Source: Lysobacterales bacterium
GTDB taxonomy: Bacteria; Pseudomonadota; Gammaproteobacteria; Xanthomonadales; Ahniellaceae
Direction: 5' to 3'
Assembly (NCBI GenBank): GCA_016703225.1
Contig: JADJCM010000002.1
Span: forward strand, 1-64,000
Length of the DNA: 64,000 nt
The notes beneath the pieces are model-generated. The model was not told where the DNA came from and ran no database searches. It saw nothing but the letters and a program-made list of their open reading frames with translations. This document shows positions 49,356 to 57,308 of this stretch, one piece after another; the stretch's first letter is position 1, and each line of letters begins with the position of its first letter. Both the position numbers and the translations under genes were made by a program.

Positions 49356-49862
49356 ATGAGCGCCATCATCACCGACAAGCCACGTGTCGAACTGTTTCGG
49401 GATCTGGTCCGCGAAGGCGAGCAACGCGCGCAGCAACCGCTCGACGAAACCCTCGAGAGCTACCTGGTGTTCACCCTGATCGAGCACTTGCGTGATCCCG
49501 CCATCGACTCGCAACCGATGGCGCTGGCCCTGCTCGAGGGGCTGGATCAGGTCGGGTCGGTGCGCGGCCAGCACCTGCGCGCGGTCGGCGACCGCTGCCT
49601 GCTGATTGCCGGCTTCTATCCGGCGCTGGCCGAGCGGCGCCTGGTGACGCCGCAGTACTACGCCGCGCTCGGTCGTCACGCCTACGAGGAACTGGCGGCG
49701 GCGATGCGCGCCTCGCTCGCCGATCTGTACCAGTCGCTGTCCGGGGCCTTCGATTCGCTGGTGCGGGTGCTGGCCGAATGCCGCATGCAACCGGCGCGCG
49801 CGCATGCCCCGCTGCCGGCATTCGCCTGTCTGCGAAGCGCACCGCGCACACGCTGCCATTGA
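49356..49862 (+). CDS. Conserved hypothetical protein
   Basis: A 168-residue soluble, helical protein that I cannot name. The ATG follows GGAGG by 5 bases (CCGAGGAGGGTGTC). The core reads LVFTLIEHLRDPAIDSQPMA, then VGDRCLLIAGFYPALAERR and YYAALGRHAYEEL, and looks like a compact helical bundle. From memory, similar short proteins occur in Xanthomonadales genomes as conserved hypotheticals. The last 25 residues (after ECRMQPA) are Ala/Pro/Arg-rich and may not be conserved. The LOG gene starts 49 bases downstream. Confidence 0.55.
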   Translation: MSAIITDKPRVELFRDLVREGEQRAQQPLDETLESYLVFTLIEHLRDPAIDSQPMALALLEGLDQVGSVRGQHLRAVGDRCLLIAGFYPALAERRLVTPQYYAALGRHAYEELAAAMRASLADLYQSLSGAFDSLVRVLAECRMQPARAHAPLPAFACLRSAPRTRCH

Positions 49863-49911
49863 TGGCGGACGCGCAGCTGCGTATGGTGCGCAGCCCGGAA
49901 TGGAGCCGACC

Positions 49912-50496
49912 ATGCGTATCTGCGTCTACTGCGCTTCCAGCGCGCAATGCGACCCCGTGTATCACGCGCAGGCGCAGCGCCTCGGCGTCTTGCTCGCCGA
50001 TGCCGGCTGCACCACGGTCTACGGCGGTGGCGGCATGGGCTCGATGGGCGCACTCGCCGACGGCGCGTTGTCGCGCGGTGGTCGCATCGTCGGCATCATC
50101 CCGCGCTTCATGACCGAGATCGAATGGCAGCACCCGGGCGTGGCCTCGCTGGAGGTGGTCGAGGACATGCGCGAACGCAAGCACAAGCTGCTGACCGGTT
50201 CGGACGCGGTGATCGCGCTGCCCGGCGGTTGCGGCACGCTCGAAGAAGTCTTCGAGGCGATCACGCTCAAGCGCCTCGGCTTGTATCTCAACCCGATCCT
50301 GTTCGTGAATACGCGCGGCTTCTACGACGGCCTGCGCAGCTTCCTCGACCACACCATTCGCGAACGCATGATGGGCGAAGCGCATGCCGCGATGTGGCAA
50401 TTCGTCGATGACGTGGACGAGGTGCTGCCGGCGATCCGCAACACCGAGTCCTGGCCCGAGGATGCGCGCTCGTTCGCGGCCCTGAAGCCGGGCTGA
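49912..50496 (+). CDS. LOG-family (TIGR00730) nucleotide phosphoribohydrolase
   Basis: A 194-residue LOG-family protein. VYGGGGMGSMGALADGAL near residues 39-56 and ALPGGCGTLEEVFEAIT near 101-117 are the two defining motifs; the Glu in GTLEE is catalytic. Family members release the base from nucleoside 5'-monophosphates (cytokinin riboside monophosphates in plants and pathogens, AMP in YgdH/PpnN). In bacteria it is usually a purine salvage or stress enzyme. The ATG at 49912 is the only sensible start. It ends 2 bases short of the convergent SGNH gene. Confidence 0.88.
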   Translation: MRICVYCASSAQCDPVYHAQAQRLGVLLADAGCTTVYGGGGMGSMGALADGALSRGGRIVGIIPRFMTEIEWQHPGVASLEVVEDMRERKHKLLTGSDAVIALPGGCGTLEEVFEAITLKRLGLYLNPILFVNTRGFYDGLRSFLDHTIRERMMGEAHAAMWQFVDDVDEVLPAIRNTESWPEDARSFAALKPG

Positions 50497-50497
50497 G

Positions 50498-51613
50498 TCA
50501 GTCGGCCCGCGACACGTAGAGCGCGCGTTCGATCTGTGGCAACAATTGCTGCGTCAGTGCCTTCGCGCCGGCCTCGTTCTGGTGGTAGAGATCCCAGAAC
50601 ATCTCGCAGCGCGTTGCGTCGCCCTGGTCCAGAGCAGTGCTCAGGTCGATGAGCACGATCTCGCCGGAAGCAGCCAGCGGATCCAGCACCCGATGCGACC
50701 AGTCGATCGAGCCCTTGGCCATCAATTCCTTGCGCCACAGGTGCGTGATCGGCATCAGCACGATCACCGGCGGCTGCGGCCAGCCCATGGCGCGGATCTG
50801 CGCCTGACGAAGTTCCAGCAGCGCGCGCCGTTCCTCGGTCAGGGGAGCGCCGTCGGGAAAACTGAAATCCGGCGAGGCGCCGACGCTGGGCAGCAGCGAC
50901 TTGCATTGGTCGATCGGCGTCTGCAGTTCCGGTCGCGCGGCGCTGGCCGCGGCACAGGCGGCGACGGTATCGATGGGCAAGCCGCACAGGTCGTGCTGGA
51001 TGCGTGGTCCGTCGAACAGCGGGTGGCGGCCATGCTCGCGGAACCAGCCGAGGGTGCGGCGCAGTTCGCCGGGCGAGTGCAGCGCGAACTGCACCGCCTG
51101 GCGATGCGCGAACAGCGCCGAGTAGACGCCGTAGGTGTCGAGCTGACCGGCAACGAAGTGCGTACGGACCTCGTCGTCGATCGACCAGGGCGAGCGCAAC
51201 GGCTGCACGATCGCTAGCTCGTAGCTGCCGTTGCTGCGCCAGACCATGTCCGCCGCCGACAGCGCGATGACCGCGCTCTGAACTTCCGGGCGCTCGCGTC
51301 GCAGCCAGCGCGCCTGCTCGAAGATCGTCAGCCAGTGCGAGCCGGGCATGCTCAGGTTGGCATGGCGGTGCCCGTGCGCATCTGCCGCCGCGGCAATGGC
51401 GGCGTGATCCAGGCCATATTGCGCGCGCGAACTGCCGAGCGTGACGAAGTCGATGCGATCGGGAAACGCGGCGACCGCGTCGCGCATGCGCACGCTGGTC
51501 CCGGCATGGCTCTGCGGCGGCAGCAGTCGATCCCAGGCGCCGAAGCGGAACGCGGCTTCGACCAGCAGCAGGCCGATCACCGGAACGAGCAGACGCAGCA
51601 GCAACGGGCGCAT
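50498..51613 (-). CDS. SGNH-like protein paired with MBOAT acyltransferase
   Basis: A 371-residue protein with an N-terminal hydrophobic helix (residues 5-22, membrane anchor or signal) and an SGNH/DltD/AlgX-like domain. FVTLGSSRAQYGLDH near residue 58 would hold the nucleophilic Ser. MFWDLYHQNEAGAKALTQ near 345 holds the Asp and His. The gene follows the MBOAT gene by 1 base. In alginate, cellulose and lipoteichoic acid systems such pairs move an acyl (usually acetyl) group across the membrane onto a polymer. The polymer here is unknown since no glycan synthesis genes are in the window. Confidence 0.72.
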   Translation of the reverse strand: MRPLLLRLLVPVIGLLLVEAAFRFGAWDRLLPPQSHAGTSVRMRDAVAAFPDRIDFVTLGSSRAQYGLDHAAIAAAADAHGHRHANLSMPGSHWLTIFEQARWLRRERPEVQSAVIALSAADMVWRSNGSYELAIVQPLRSPWSIDDEVRTHFVAGQLDTYGVYSALFAHRQAVQFALHSPGELRRTLGWFREHGRHPLFDGPRIQHDLCGLPIDTVAACAAASAARPELQTPIDQCKSLLPSVGASPDFSFPDGAPLTEERRALLELRQAQIRAMGWPQPPVIVLMPITHLWRKELMAKGSIDWSHRVLDPLAASGEIVLIDLSTALDQGDATRCEMFWDLYHQNEAGAKALTQQLLPQIERALYVSRAD

Positions 51614-51614
51614 G

Positions 51615-53018
51615 TCAGAACTGAAAGTAGATGAAGGGAGCCGAGTACTGCGGCGTGAACAGCACCAGCAGCAACAGGCAGGCGAGGGTGGCGGCGCCAT
51701 GGACCAGCAGCGGCGCGTCGCCGAGCCGCCGCTTCAGCGCGAAGCGCGCTCCGAGCCAGTGCAGGGCCGTGAACAGCAGCAATGCCGACGCCAGCACGGC
51801 AAGCGTGGGGGGCACGCCACCGGTGGAGGCCAGTGACCCGAGCTTGTCGAGGACCAACAGGCTCGAAGCCAGGTCCGGTGCGCGGAAGAAGATCCAGGCG
51901 AAACAGACCAGATGGAAGGTGACCGCCCAGCGCAACAGGCGCATGCCGACGAACTCCGATTGCCAGCCCGGGATGCGTGCCAGCAGCGCGCGTTCGAGCG
52001 CCAGCCACAAGCCGTGGATGCCGCCCCAGATCACGAAGTTCCAGCTCGCCCCGTGCCAGAGGCCGCCGAGCAGCATGGTCAGCATCAGGTTCACCTGGGT
52101 GCGTGTCGGTCCGAGCCGGTTGCCGCCGAGCGAGATGTAGAGGTAGTCGCGCAGCCAACGCGACAGCGTCATGTGCCAGCGCCGCCAGAACTCCTGCAGG
52201 CTGGTCGCGACGTAGGGGTAGTTGAAGTTGGCCGGGAAACGAAAGCCGAGCAGCAGCGCGATGCCGATGGCGATGTCGGTGTAGCCGGAGAAGTCGAAGT
52301 AGATCTGGAAAGCGAAAGCGTAGATCGCCAGCAGCACGGCACCCGGCTCGGCGCCCGCCAGGTCGTTCCAGATCGGATCGCCGGCGGCGGCGAGCGAGTC
52401 GGCGAACACCACCTTCTTGACGAAGCCGAACGCGATCAGGATCAGCGCGTACGCGAGTTCCTTGTGCGCGATGTGCTTGGGATGGTCAAGCTCCTCGAAG
52501 AACTCGCTGGCGCGCACGATCGGTCCGGCCACCAGTTGCGGGAAGAAGGCGACGAACAATGCGTAATCGAGCAGGCTGCGGCGTGGCGGCAGGGTGCCGC
52601 GGTACACGTCGATGGTGTAGCTCATGCTCTGGAACGTGTAGAACGAAATGCCCACCGGCAGCAGGATGTCGAGCGGCGTCAGCGAGCACGGGCTGCCAGC
52701 GGTTGCGGCCAGGCCGTTGGCGCTCGCGATCAGGAAGTTCGCGTACTTGAAGAAAGCGAGCACGCCGAGATTGGCGATCACGCTGAACGCGATCAGGCGA
52801 CGCCGGTGCGTGGTGCTCGCGAAGTGCAGTCCGATCCACCAGTCGAACACGGTCGAGAACAGGATCAGTCCAAGGAACTGCCAATTCCACGAGGCGTAGA
52901 AGTACCAGCTCGCGAGCAGCAGCAGCCACTTGTGTGCGGTCGAATAGCGGCGCAGCGGCGCGGTCGCGGCATAGACCACGACGAAGAACAGCACGAACGC
53001 CCAAGAGTTGAAGTTCAT
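51615..53018 (-). CDS. MBOAT-family membrane O-acyltransferase (AlgI/DltB-like)
   Basis: A 467-residue polytopic membrane protein starting MNFNSWAFVLFF (an ATG two codons earlier, 53024, is possible). It has about ten helices. Hallmarks are VGISFYTFQSMSYTIDVYRG near residue 125, FFPQLVAGPI near 160, YFDFSGYTDIAIGIALLLGF near 240, FWRRWHMTLSRWLRDYLYI near 275 and LGGLWHGASWNFVIWG near 320, with the MBOAT catalytic His in WHGASW. It transfers acyl groups across the membrane, probably handing them to the SGNH partner downstream. Confidence 0.88.
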   Translation of the reverse strand: MNFNSWAFVLFFVVVYAATAPLRRYSTAHKWLLLLASWYFYASWNWQFLGLILFSTVFDWWIGLHFASTTHRRRLIAFSVIANLGVLAFFKYANFLIASANGLAATAGSPCSLTPLDILLPVGISFYTFQSMSYTIDVYRGTLPPRRSLLDYALFVAFFPQLVAGPIVRASEFFEELDHPKHIAHKELAYALILIAFGFVKKVVFADSLAAAGDPIWNDLAGAEPGAVLLAIYAFAFQIYFDFSGYTDIAIGIALLLGFRFPANFNYPYVATSLQEFWRRWHMTLSRWLRDYLYISLGGNRLGPTRTQVNLMLTMLLGGLWHGASWNFVIWGGIHGLWLALERALLARIPGWQSEFVGMRLLRWAVTFHLVCFAWIFFRAPDLASSLLVLDKLGSLASTGGVPPTLAVLASALLLFTALHWLGARFALKRRLGDAPLLVHGAATLACLLLLVLFTPQYSAPFIYFQF

Positions 53019-53165
53019 TGCCAACGGTCGGACAAAGTCCGCATTCTCGCAGCGGAGCGGCGCCAGGCGCCAGCACCGGGCTTGCTTCGATAGGGTTTCA
53101 GGGTGAACTTCGAAAGTTGAAGCCGGATGTATTCTCGGATTCAGCGCAAGAACGAGAGGGCGGAC

Positions 53166-53927
53166 ATGTACTTGATGTACGTGGATGAGAGCGGCGACCC
53201 AGGGATGAGTGGATCACCAACAGACTACTTCGCGTTGTCCGGCTTGGTCATTCATGAACTCAGTTGGCGCCCAGTGCTGGAGAGGCTTGTGGGGTTTCGG
53301 CGCAGGATGCGCGACAAGTTCGGGTTGAAGATGCGCGAGGAGATTCATGCCGCGCACTTCATCAACAATCCGGGTGCGCTGAAGCGCATCCCCAGAAATG
53401 ATCGACTCACCATCCTCAGGCATTTTGCGGAGGAAATTGCCTCGGCGCACGAGTTGAGCATTATCAACATCATCTTAAGCAAGCAGGAGAAGCACGCGAG
53501 CTTTGATGTGTTGGAGGCCGCTTGGCAGGCCCTCTTGCAGCGATTCGAAAACACCATGACCCACAGGAATTTTCCGGGTCCGGCCAATGCGGATGATCGA
53601 GGCATAGTGCTCCCAGACGGGCAGCCTTCGAAGATCATTCGTAGCCTTCAACGTCGCATGAGGCACTTCAACCCGATCCCAAGCCGGTTCGGTGGTGCAA
53701 CCAGGAGAATTAAACTCGTGAAGATCGTCGAAGATCCTGTTTTCAGGGACTCGCGAGACTCCTTGTTGGTACAGGCGGCGGACCTTTGCTGCTTTCTTGC
53801 CTATCAGTCCGTTGCCCCCAACTCCTACATGCGCAAGAAGGGCGCCGCAAATTGGATTGATCGCCTGGGTCCTGTTTTGTGCCTCAAGGCGTCTCCTCGC
53901 GACGCGCGAGGCATCGTGAGGCTCTGA
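53166..53927 (+). CDS. DUF3800 domain protein, intact
   Basis: A 253-residue DUF3800 protein. It starts MYLMYVDESGDPGMSGSP with the defining DESGD at residues 7-11; GAGAGG lies 8 bases before the ATG at 53166. FALSGLVIHELSWRPVLERL and MREEIHAAHFINNPG (second conserved acidic/His region near 60-75) follow, then SKQEKHASFDVLEAAWQALL and a C-terminal SLLVQAADLCCFLAYQSV, where Asp in QAADL is conserved. Predicted RNase H-like fold with metal ligands; activity unproven. Its base composition is visibly more AT-rich than its neighbours, suggesting recent acquisition. It stands alone between a divergent MBOAT gene and a convergent hemolysin III gene. Confidence 0.85.
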   Translation: MYLMYVDESGDPGMSGSPTDYFALSGLVIHELSWRPVLERLVGFRRRMRDKFGLKMREEIHAAHFINNPGALKRIPRNDRLTILRHFAEEIASAHELSIINIILSKQEKHASFDVLEAAWQALLQRFENTMTHRNFPGPANADDRGIVLPDGQPSKIIRSLQRRMRHFNPIPSRFGGATRRIKLVKIVEDPVFRDSRDSLLVQAADLCCFLAYQSVAPNSYMRKKGAANWIDRLGPVLCLKASPRDARGIVRL

Positions 53928-53935
53928 AAGGAAAA

Positions 53936-53953
53936 GGGGCGCTTTCGCGCCCC
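53936..53953. terminator. Hairpin between convergent genes
   Basis: GGGGCGC, TTTC, GCGCCCC: a perfect 7-bp stem 9 bases after the DUF3800 stop. On the minus strand it is followed by a short CTTTTCCTTTC run, so it could end the hemolysin III transcript; on the plus strand there is no T run. Confidence 0.5.
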
Positions 53954-54074
53954 GGGTGGTTCCTACTAGGCAGACTGGCTGCCGCTCAGAGCCAACGCCA
54001 CCCTACCAGATGTACATATGGAAGCAACGCATTTTCTGTCGCAATCCTAAATTCTCGTGCTGTATTGGCAGGCC

Positions 54075-54725
54075 TCAGTGCGGCGCCGGCCGCAGCACCA
54101 GCGACATCACCGCGATGTAGTGGCTGAGGCTGCCGAGCAACACGAACACGTGCCAGATTGCATGCGCGTAACGCAGGCGCTGGTGCATGTAGAACCAGGT
54201 GCCGCCGGTGTAGAACAGGCCGCCGGCGAACAGCCAGCCGAGCGTCCAGTTGTCGAGGTTCTGGAAGATCGGCTTGATCGCGACGATGACCAGCCAGCCC
54301 ATGCCCACGTAGATCAGTGTCGAGGCCAGCTTGAAGCGGCCGGTGAAAAACAGCTTGAAGATCACGCCGAGCATGGCCAGCGTCCAGATCGTTCCGAACA
54401 TCCACCAGCCCCAGCTGGCGCGCAGGCTGATCAGCACGATCGGGGTGTAGGTGCCGGCGATCAGCAGATAGATCGCGCAGTGGTCGAAGACCTTGAGCCG
54501 CGCCTTCGCCTTCGGGTGCGGGATGGCGTGGTACAGCGTCGACGCAGCGTAGAGCAGGGTCAGGGTGATGCCGTATACGATCGCGCTGCCGAGTTGCCAG
54601 CCGTCGCCGTGGATCGCGGCGAGCGTGATCAGCACCGACGAGCCGCACAGTGCCGCGACCACGCCCAGCCCGTGCGTCAGCGCATTCGCGAACTCCTCGC
54701 GCAGGGTGTGGGCGTGCGCCGTCAC
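54075..54725 (-). CDS. Hemolysin III / YqfA-family membrane protein
   Basis: A 216-residue seven-helix protein of the HlyIII/PAQR family. HTLREEFANALTHGLGVVAA near residues 5-24 and TLYHAIPHPKAKARLKVFDH near 64-83 (conserved Ser/Thr-x-x-x-H and D-H), then the final YAHAIWHVFVLLGSLSHYIA near 186-205 give the full zinc-ligand set (H, D, H, H) seen in PAQR-like hydrolases. The start is GTG 54725; the region upstream is filled by a palindromic repeat. Physiological role is uncertain; the hemolysin name is historical. Confidence 0.9.
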   Translation of the reverse strand: MTAHAHTLREEFANALTHGLGVVAALCGSSVLITLAAIHGDGWQLGSAIVYGITLTLLYAASTLYHAIPHPKAKARLKVFDHCAIYLLIAGTYTPIVLISLRASWGWWMFGTIWTLAMLGVIFKLFFTGRFKLASTLIYVGMGWLVIVAIKPIFQNLDNWTLGWLFAGGLFYTGGTWFYMHQRLRYAHAIWHVFVLLGSLSHYIAVMSLVLRPAPH

Positions 54726-54742
54726 ATCTTCTCTCCGGCCCC

Positions 54743-54789
54743 GTGGGAGCGGCCTCCGGCCCAGTGGGAGCGGCCTCTGGCCGCGATGA
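54743..54789 (+). repeat. Tandem REP-like palindromes (GTGGGAGCGGCC type)
   Basis: Two copies of GTGGGAGCGGCCTC(C/T)GGCC in direct tandem, the second continuing CGCGATGAC. GCGGCC..GGCCGC forms a short stem. From memory, this GTGGGAGCGGC...GCCGCGA element is widespread between genes of Xanthomonadales and Pseudomonas. Confidence 0.65.
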
Positions 54790-54800
54790 CAACCCACAAC

Positions 54801-55226
54801 TCAGTCATGGGAGTCCAGCCCGCCGTCCCCGCCAAACCCGGGCGTGCCGAGTTCCTGCACGCCGTGGTCGTCTTCGCGCTCCTCGCGCGCCGGACGATCG
54901 CCGGTGTCGTTCTCGGACACCGGGCCGGCGCCGGCGTGGGCCTGTCGCCACCAGGTGAAGTTCTTCTTCGGCAGGCCGGCATCACGTGCTGTCGCCTCGG
55001 CCACCAGTTCGCCCTTGCGTTCGGCGGTCAGTGCGGTCCAGTGGCAGTCGAGCACCGCGCCCTCGAGCGCGTAGAGCAGGTTCAGGCTGGGCTTGAAGCC
55101 GGCGCGCTTGACCTTCATGAAGGCCTCCAGCGAGCCGATGGCTCGCACCTCGTCGTCGGTCTTGATGCCGACCTGACGCAGCCATGCCGCCGACTTCGGC
55201 CCGACGTTGCGGATCTTGCTGCTCAT
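54801..55226 (-). CDS. TfoX C-terminal-domain protein
   Basis: A 141-residue protein. Residues 1-85 form a TfoX_C helix-hairpin-helix-like domain (IRNVGPKSAAWLRQVGIKTD, VRAIGSLEAFMKVKRAGFKP). A short polar tail (about 95-141, acidic and Gly-rich) follows and looks disordered. TfoX/Sxy proteins activate competence in Gammaproteobacteria through the N-terminal domain, which is absent here, so a competence role cannot be claimed. The ATG overlaps the stop of the free-Met-sulfoxide reductase gene by four bases. Confidence 0.75.
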   Translation of the reverse strand: MSSKIRNVGPKSAAWLRQVGIKTDDEVRAIGSLEAFMKVKRAGFKPSLNLLYALEGAVLDCHWTALTAERKGELVAEATARDAGLPKKNFTWWRQAHAGAGPVSENDTGDRPAREEREDDHGVQELGTPGFGGDGGLDSHD

Positions 55227-55735
55227 GCGGCGGCCTCGAAGCGGGTCGGGTCGTTGTGCTCGATCCAGGCCTCGACCAGGGCTTCCATGCCGCGCTGGTC
55301 GGCCTCGTCGAAGCGGTTTGGCAGCGGGCTGTCGACATCGAACACGCCGATCAGGTGACCATGGCCGTCGAACATCGGCACCACGATCTCGGATGCGGAG
55401 GCGGCGTCGCAGGCGATGTGCCCGGGGAACGCGTGCACGTCGGCCACCCGCTGCGTCGTGCGCGTCGAGGCCGCGGTGCCGCAGACACCCTTGCCGAGCG
55501 CGATGCGCACGCAGGCCGGCTTGCCCTGGAACGGGCCGACCACCAGTTCGGTGCCATCGAAGAAATAGAAGCCGCACCAGTTCAGGTTCGGCAGCGCGTG
55601 GAACAGCAGCGCCGAGAAGTTCGCGGCATTGGCGATGCGATCCGGCTCGCCCGTCATCATTGCGCGCGCTTGTTCCAGCAGCTCGCGGTAGGCACCGGGT
55701 TTGTCGCTGCCGTCGGCGGAGGAGATTTCAAACAT
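55223..55735 (-). CDS. msrC: Free methionine-(R)-sulfoxide reductase (GAF domain)
   Basis: A 170-residue single GAF-domain enzyme. LNWCGFYFFDGTELVVGPFQ near residues 52-71, then GKPACVRIALGKGVCGTAAS with two of the redox cysteines and FPGHIACDAASASEIVVPMF with the catalytic Cys. This is the full three-Cys pattern of fRMsr, which reduces free Met-R-sulfoxide using thioredoxin. Length is typical. It lies in an operon with the TfoX_C protein and, after the repeat, possibly hemolysin III. Confidence 0.88.
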   Translation of the reverse strand: MFEISSADGSDKPGAYRELLEQARAMMTGEPDRIANAANFSALLFHALPNLNWCGFYFFDGTELVVGPFQGKPACVRIALGKGVCGTAASTRTTQRVADVHAFPGHIACDAASASEIVVPMFDGHGHLIGVFDVDSPLPNRFDEADQRGMEALVEAWIEHNDPTRFEAAA

Positions 55736-55797
55736 CGCGCGGGGTCCGACAGGTGAGAGGGGGCGCAGTTTATCAGGCCGCAGGTTAAGCTCTGCGC

Positions 55798-56541
55798 ATG
55801 CCCGCCGACCCATCCTCCCTTCCACGCAATGCCCAGGGTTTTCGTGAGCGTGGCGCGCAGGTGACGCGGCTCGAGGCGTTTGTCGATGCGGCGTTCGCAT
55901 TCGCAGTGACACTGCTGGTGATTTCCTTCGACGGACTGCCGCGCAGTGCCGAGGAGTTGGTCACGGCATACAAAGGCATTCCCGCATTCGCCGCAAGTTT
56001 CGTGTTGCTCGCTGGTTTCTGGCGCGCACATGAACGCTGGAGCCGCTGGTACGGGCTCGACGACGGTCGTTCGACGACCCTGTCCTTGCTGCTGGTGTTC
56101 CTGGTCTTGGTCTATGTCTACCCGCTGCGCATGTTGTTTGGTGGCCTTTTTCATTTCATTTCCGCAGGTGCGCTGCCGACTGAATTCGTGATCGACAGTG
56201 TGGACGATCTGCGATGGATGTTCGGTAGCTACGCGGTGGCATACGGCTCCCTGTCTTTGGTCGTGCTGCTCCTGTATCGGCACGCCTGGAAGATGCGGGA
56301 GCAAATCGGACTGGATGCCAACGAGCGCGTTTACACGAGACTGATGATGCTGCTGTGGGGTATCACGATCGCGGTGTCGGTGCTTTCGTTCGCACTCAGT
56401 TTGCTGATCGGTCCGGTGCTTCAGCGAGGCTGGATGATCTCTCTGCCCGGCATGGCCTATTGCCTGATGTTCCTGATCTACCCGCTGAGTCTCTGGGGAC
56501 ATCGGCATTGGCGGACCAGGGAAGGGTTGCCGCCCCGATGA
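55798..56541 (+). CDS. TMEM175-family potassium-channel-like membrane protein
   Basis: A 247-residue six-helix protein. The first helix carries VTRLEAFVDAAFAFAVTLLV (residues 21-40), the prokaryotic TMEM175 form of the RxxxFSD selectivity motif, with FxDAxxAF retained. FVLLAGFWRAHERWSRWYGL near 75 is the conserved W-H helix. Bacterial TMEM175 proteins are tetrameric K+ channels with one six-helix repeat. The stop overlaps the bioD start (ATGA), so the two are coupled, probably by chance of packing. It is divergent from msrC. Confidence 0.82.
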   Translation: MPADPSSLPRNAQGFRERGAQVTRLEAFVDAAFAFAVTLLVISFDGLPRSAEELVTAYKGIPAFAASFVLLAGFWRAHERWSRWYGLDDGRSTTLSLLLVFLVLVYVYPLRMLFGGLFHFISAGALPTEFVIDSVDDLRWMFGSYAVAYGSLSLVVLLLYRHAWKMREQIGLDANERVYTRLMMLLWGITIAVSVLSFALSLLIGPVLQRGWMISLPGMAYCLMFLIYPLSLWGHRHWRTREGLPPR

Positions 56542-57239
56542 GCGCCGCGGTTTCGTGCTTCATCACCGGCACCGACACCGGCGTCGGCAAGACCCACGTC
56601 AGCTGTGCGCTGTTGCTCGCGATCCGTCGCCGCGCGCTCAAGGCTTTCGGCTACAAGCCGGTAGCGAGCGGCTGCGTGCGTCGGGGCGAGGAGTGGGTGA
56701 GCGAGGACGCGGAGCGACTGCGCGCGTATTCGACCACGCCGACGCCCGATCTTGCATTGATGAACCCGTACGCGCTGCCCGAACCGATTGCTCCGCACCT
56801 GGCCGCAGCGCATGCCGGGCGCGAGATCGAACTGCCGCCACTGCTGGCCGCGTACCAGGCACTGGCGCTCGGCGCGCATGCGATCGTGGTCGAGGGTGCC
56901 GGCGGCTGGGCGATCCCGTACTCCGACCACCTGATGCAGGCCGATCTGGTGCGCGCATTGCGACTGCCGGTGATCCTGGTCGTCGGCATCCGCCTCGGTT
57001 GCATCAACCACGCCATCCTGAGCGAGATCGCGATCCGCGCCGACCGCTGCGAACTCCTCGGCTGGGTCGCGAACCGGGTCGATCGCGATTGCCTGTTCGC
57101 CGATGAAGTGGTCGCAACCCTGGGCGAGGAACTCGATGCGCCGTTGCTGGCCGACTGCGGCTTCGGCGCCAACATCGACCTCGCGACTGCACCGTTTGCC
57201 CCGTTGCTGGATCGACTCGGCCTGAAACGGGCCTTGTGA
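56538..57239 (+). CDS. bioD: Dethiobiotin synthetase
   Basis: A 233-residue ATP-dependent carboxylase. The P-loop is FITGTDTGVGKTHVSCALLL near residues 8-27, with the catalytic Lys in GYKPVASGC near 42. VVEGAGGWAIPYSDHLMQAD near 115 carries the second substrate loop, and ANRVD near 180 binds the nucleotide base. It closes the ureido ring of biotin from DAPA, ATP and CO2. Other bio genes are not in the window. Intact and of standard length. Confidence 0.93.
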   Translation: MSAAVSCFITGTDTGVGKTHVSCALLLAIRRRALKAFGYKPVASGCVRRGEEWVSEDAERLRAYSTTPTPDLALMNPYALPEPIAPHLAAAHAGREIELPPLLAAYQALALGAHAIVVEGAGGWAIPYSDHLMQADLVRALRLPVILVVGIRLGCINHAILSEIAIRADRCELLGWVANRVDRDCLFADEVVATLGEELDAPLLADCGFGANIDLATAPFAPLLDRLGLKRAL

Positions 57240-57308
57240 CTTTCGTTACACGGGCGCTGCACGGGCCTGCTGCTAGGGTGCGGCTGATCCACCGTTCGGG
57301 GTACTGGT

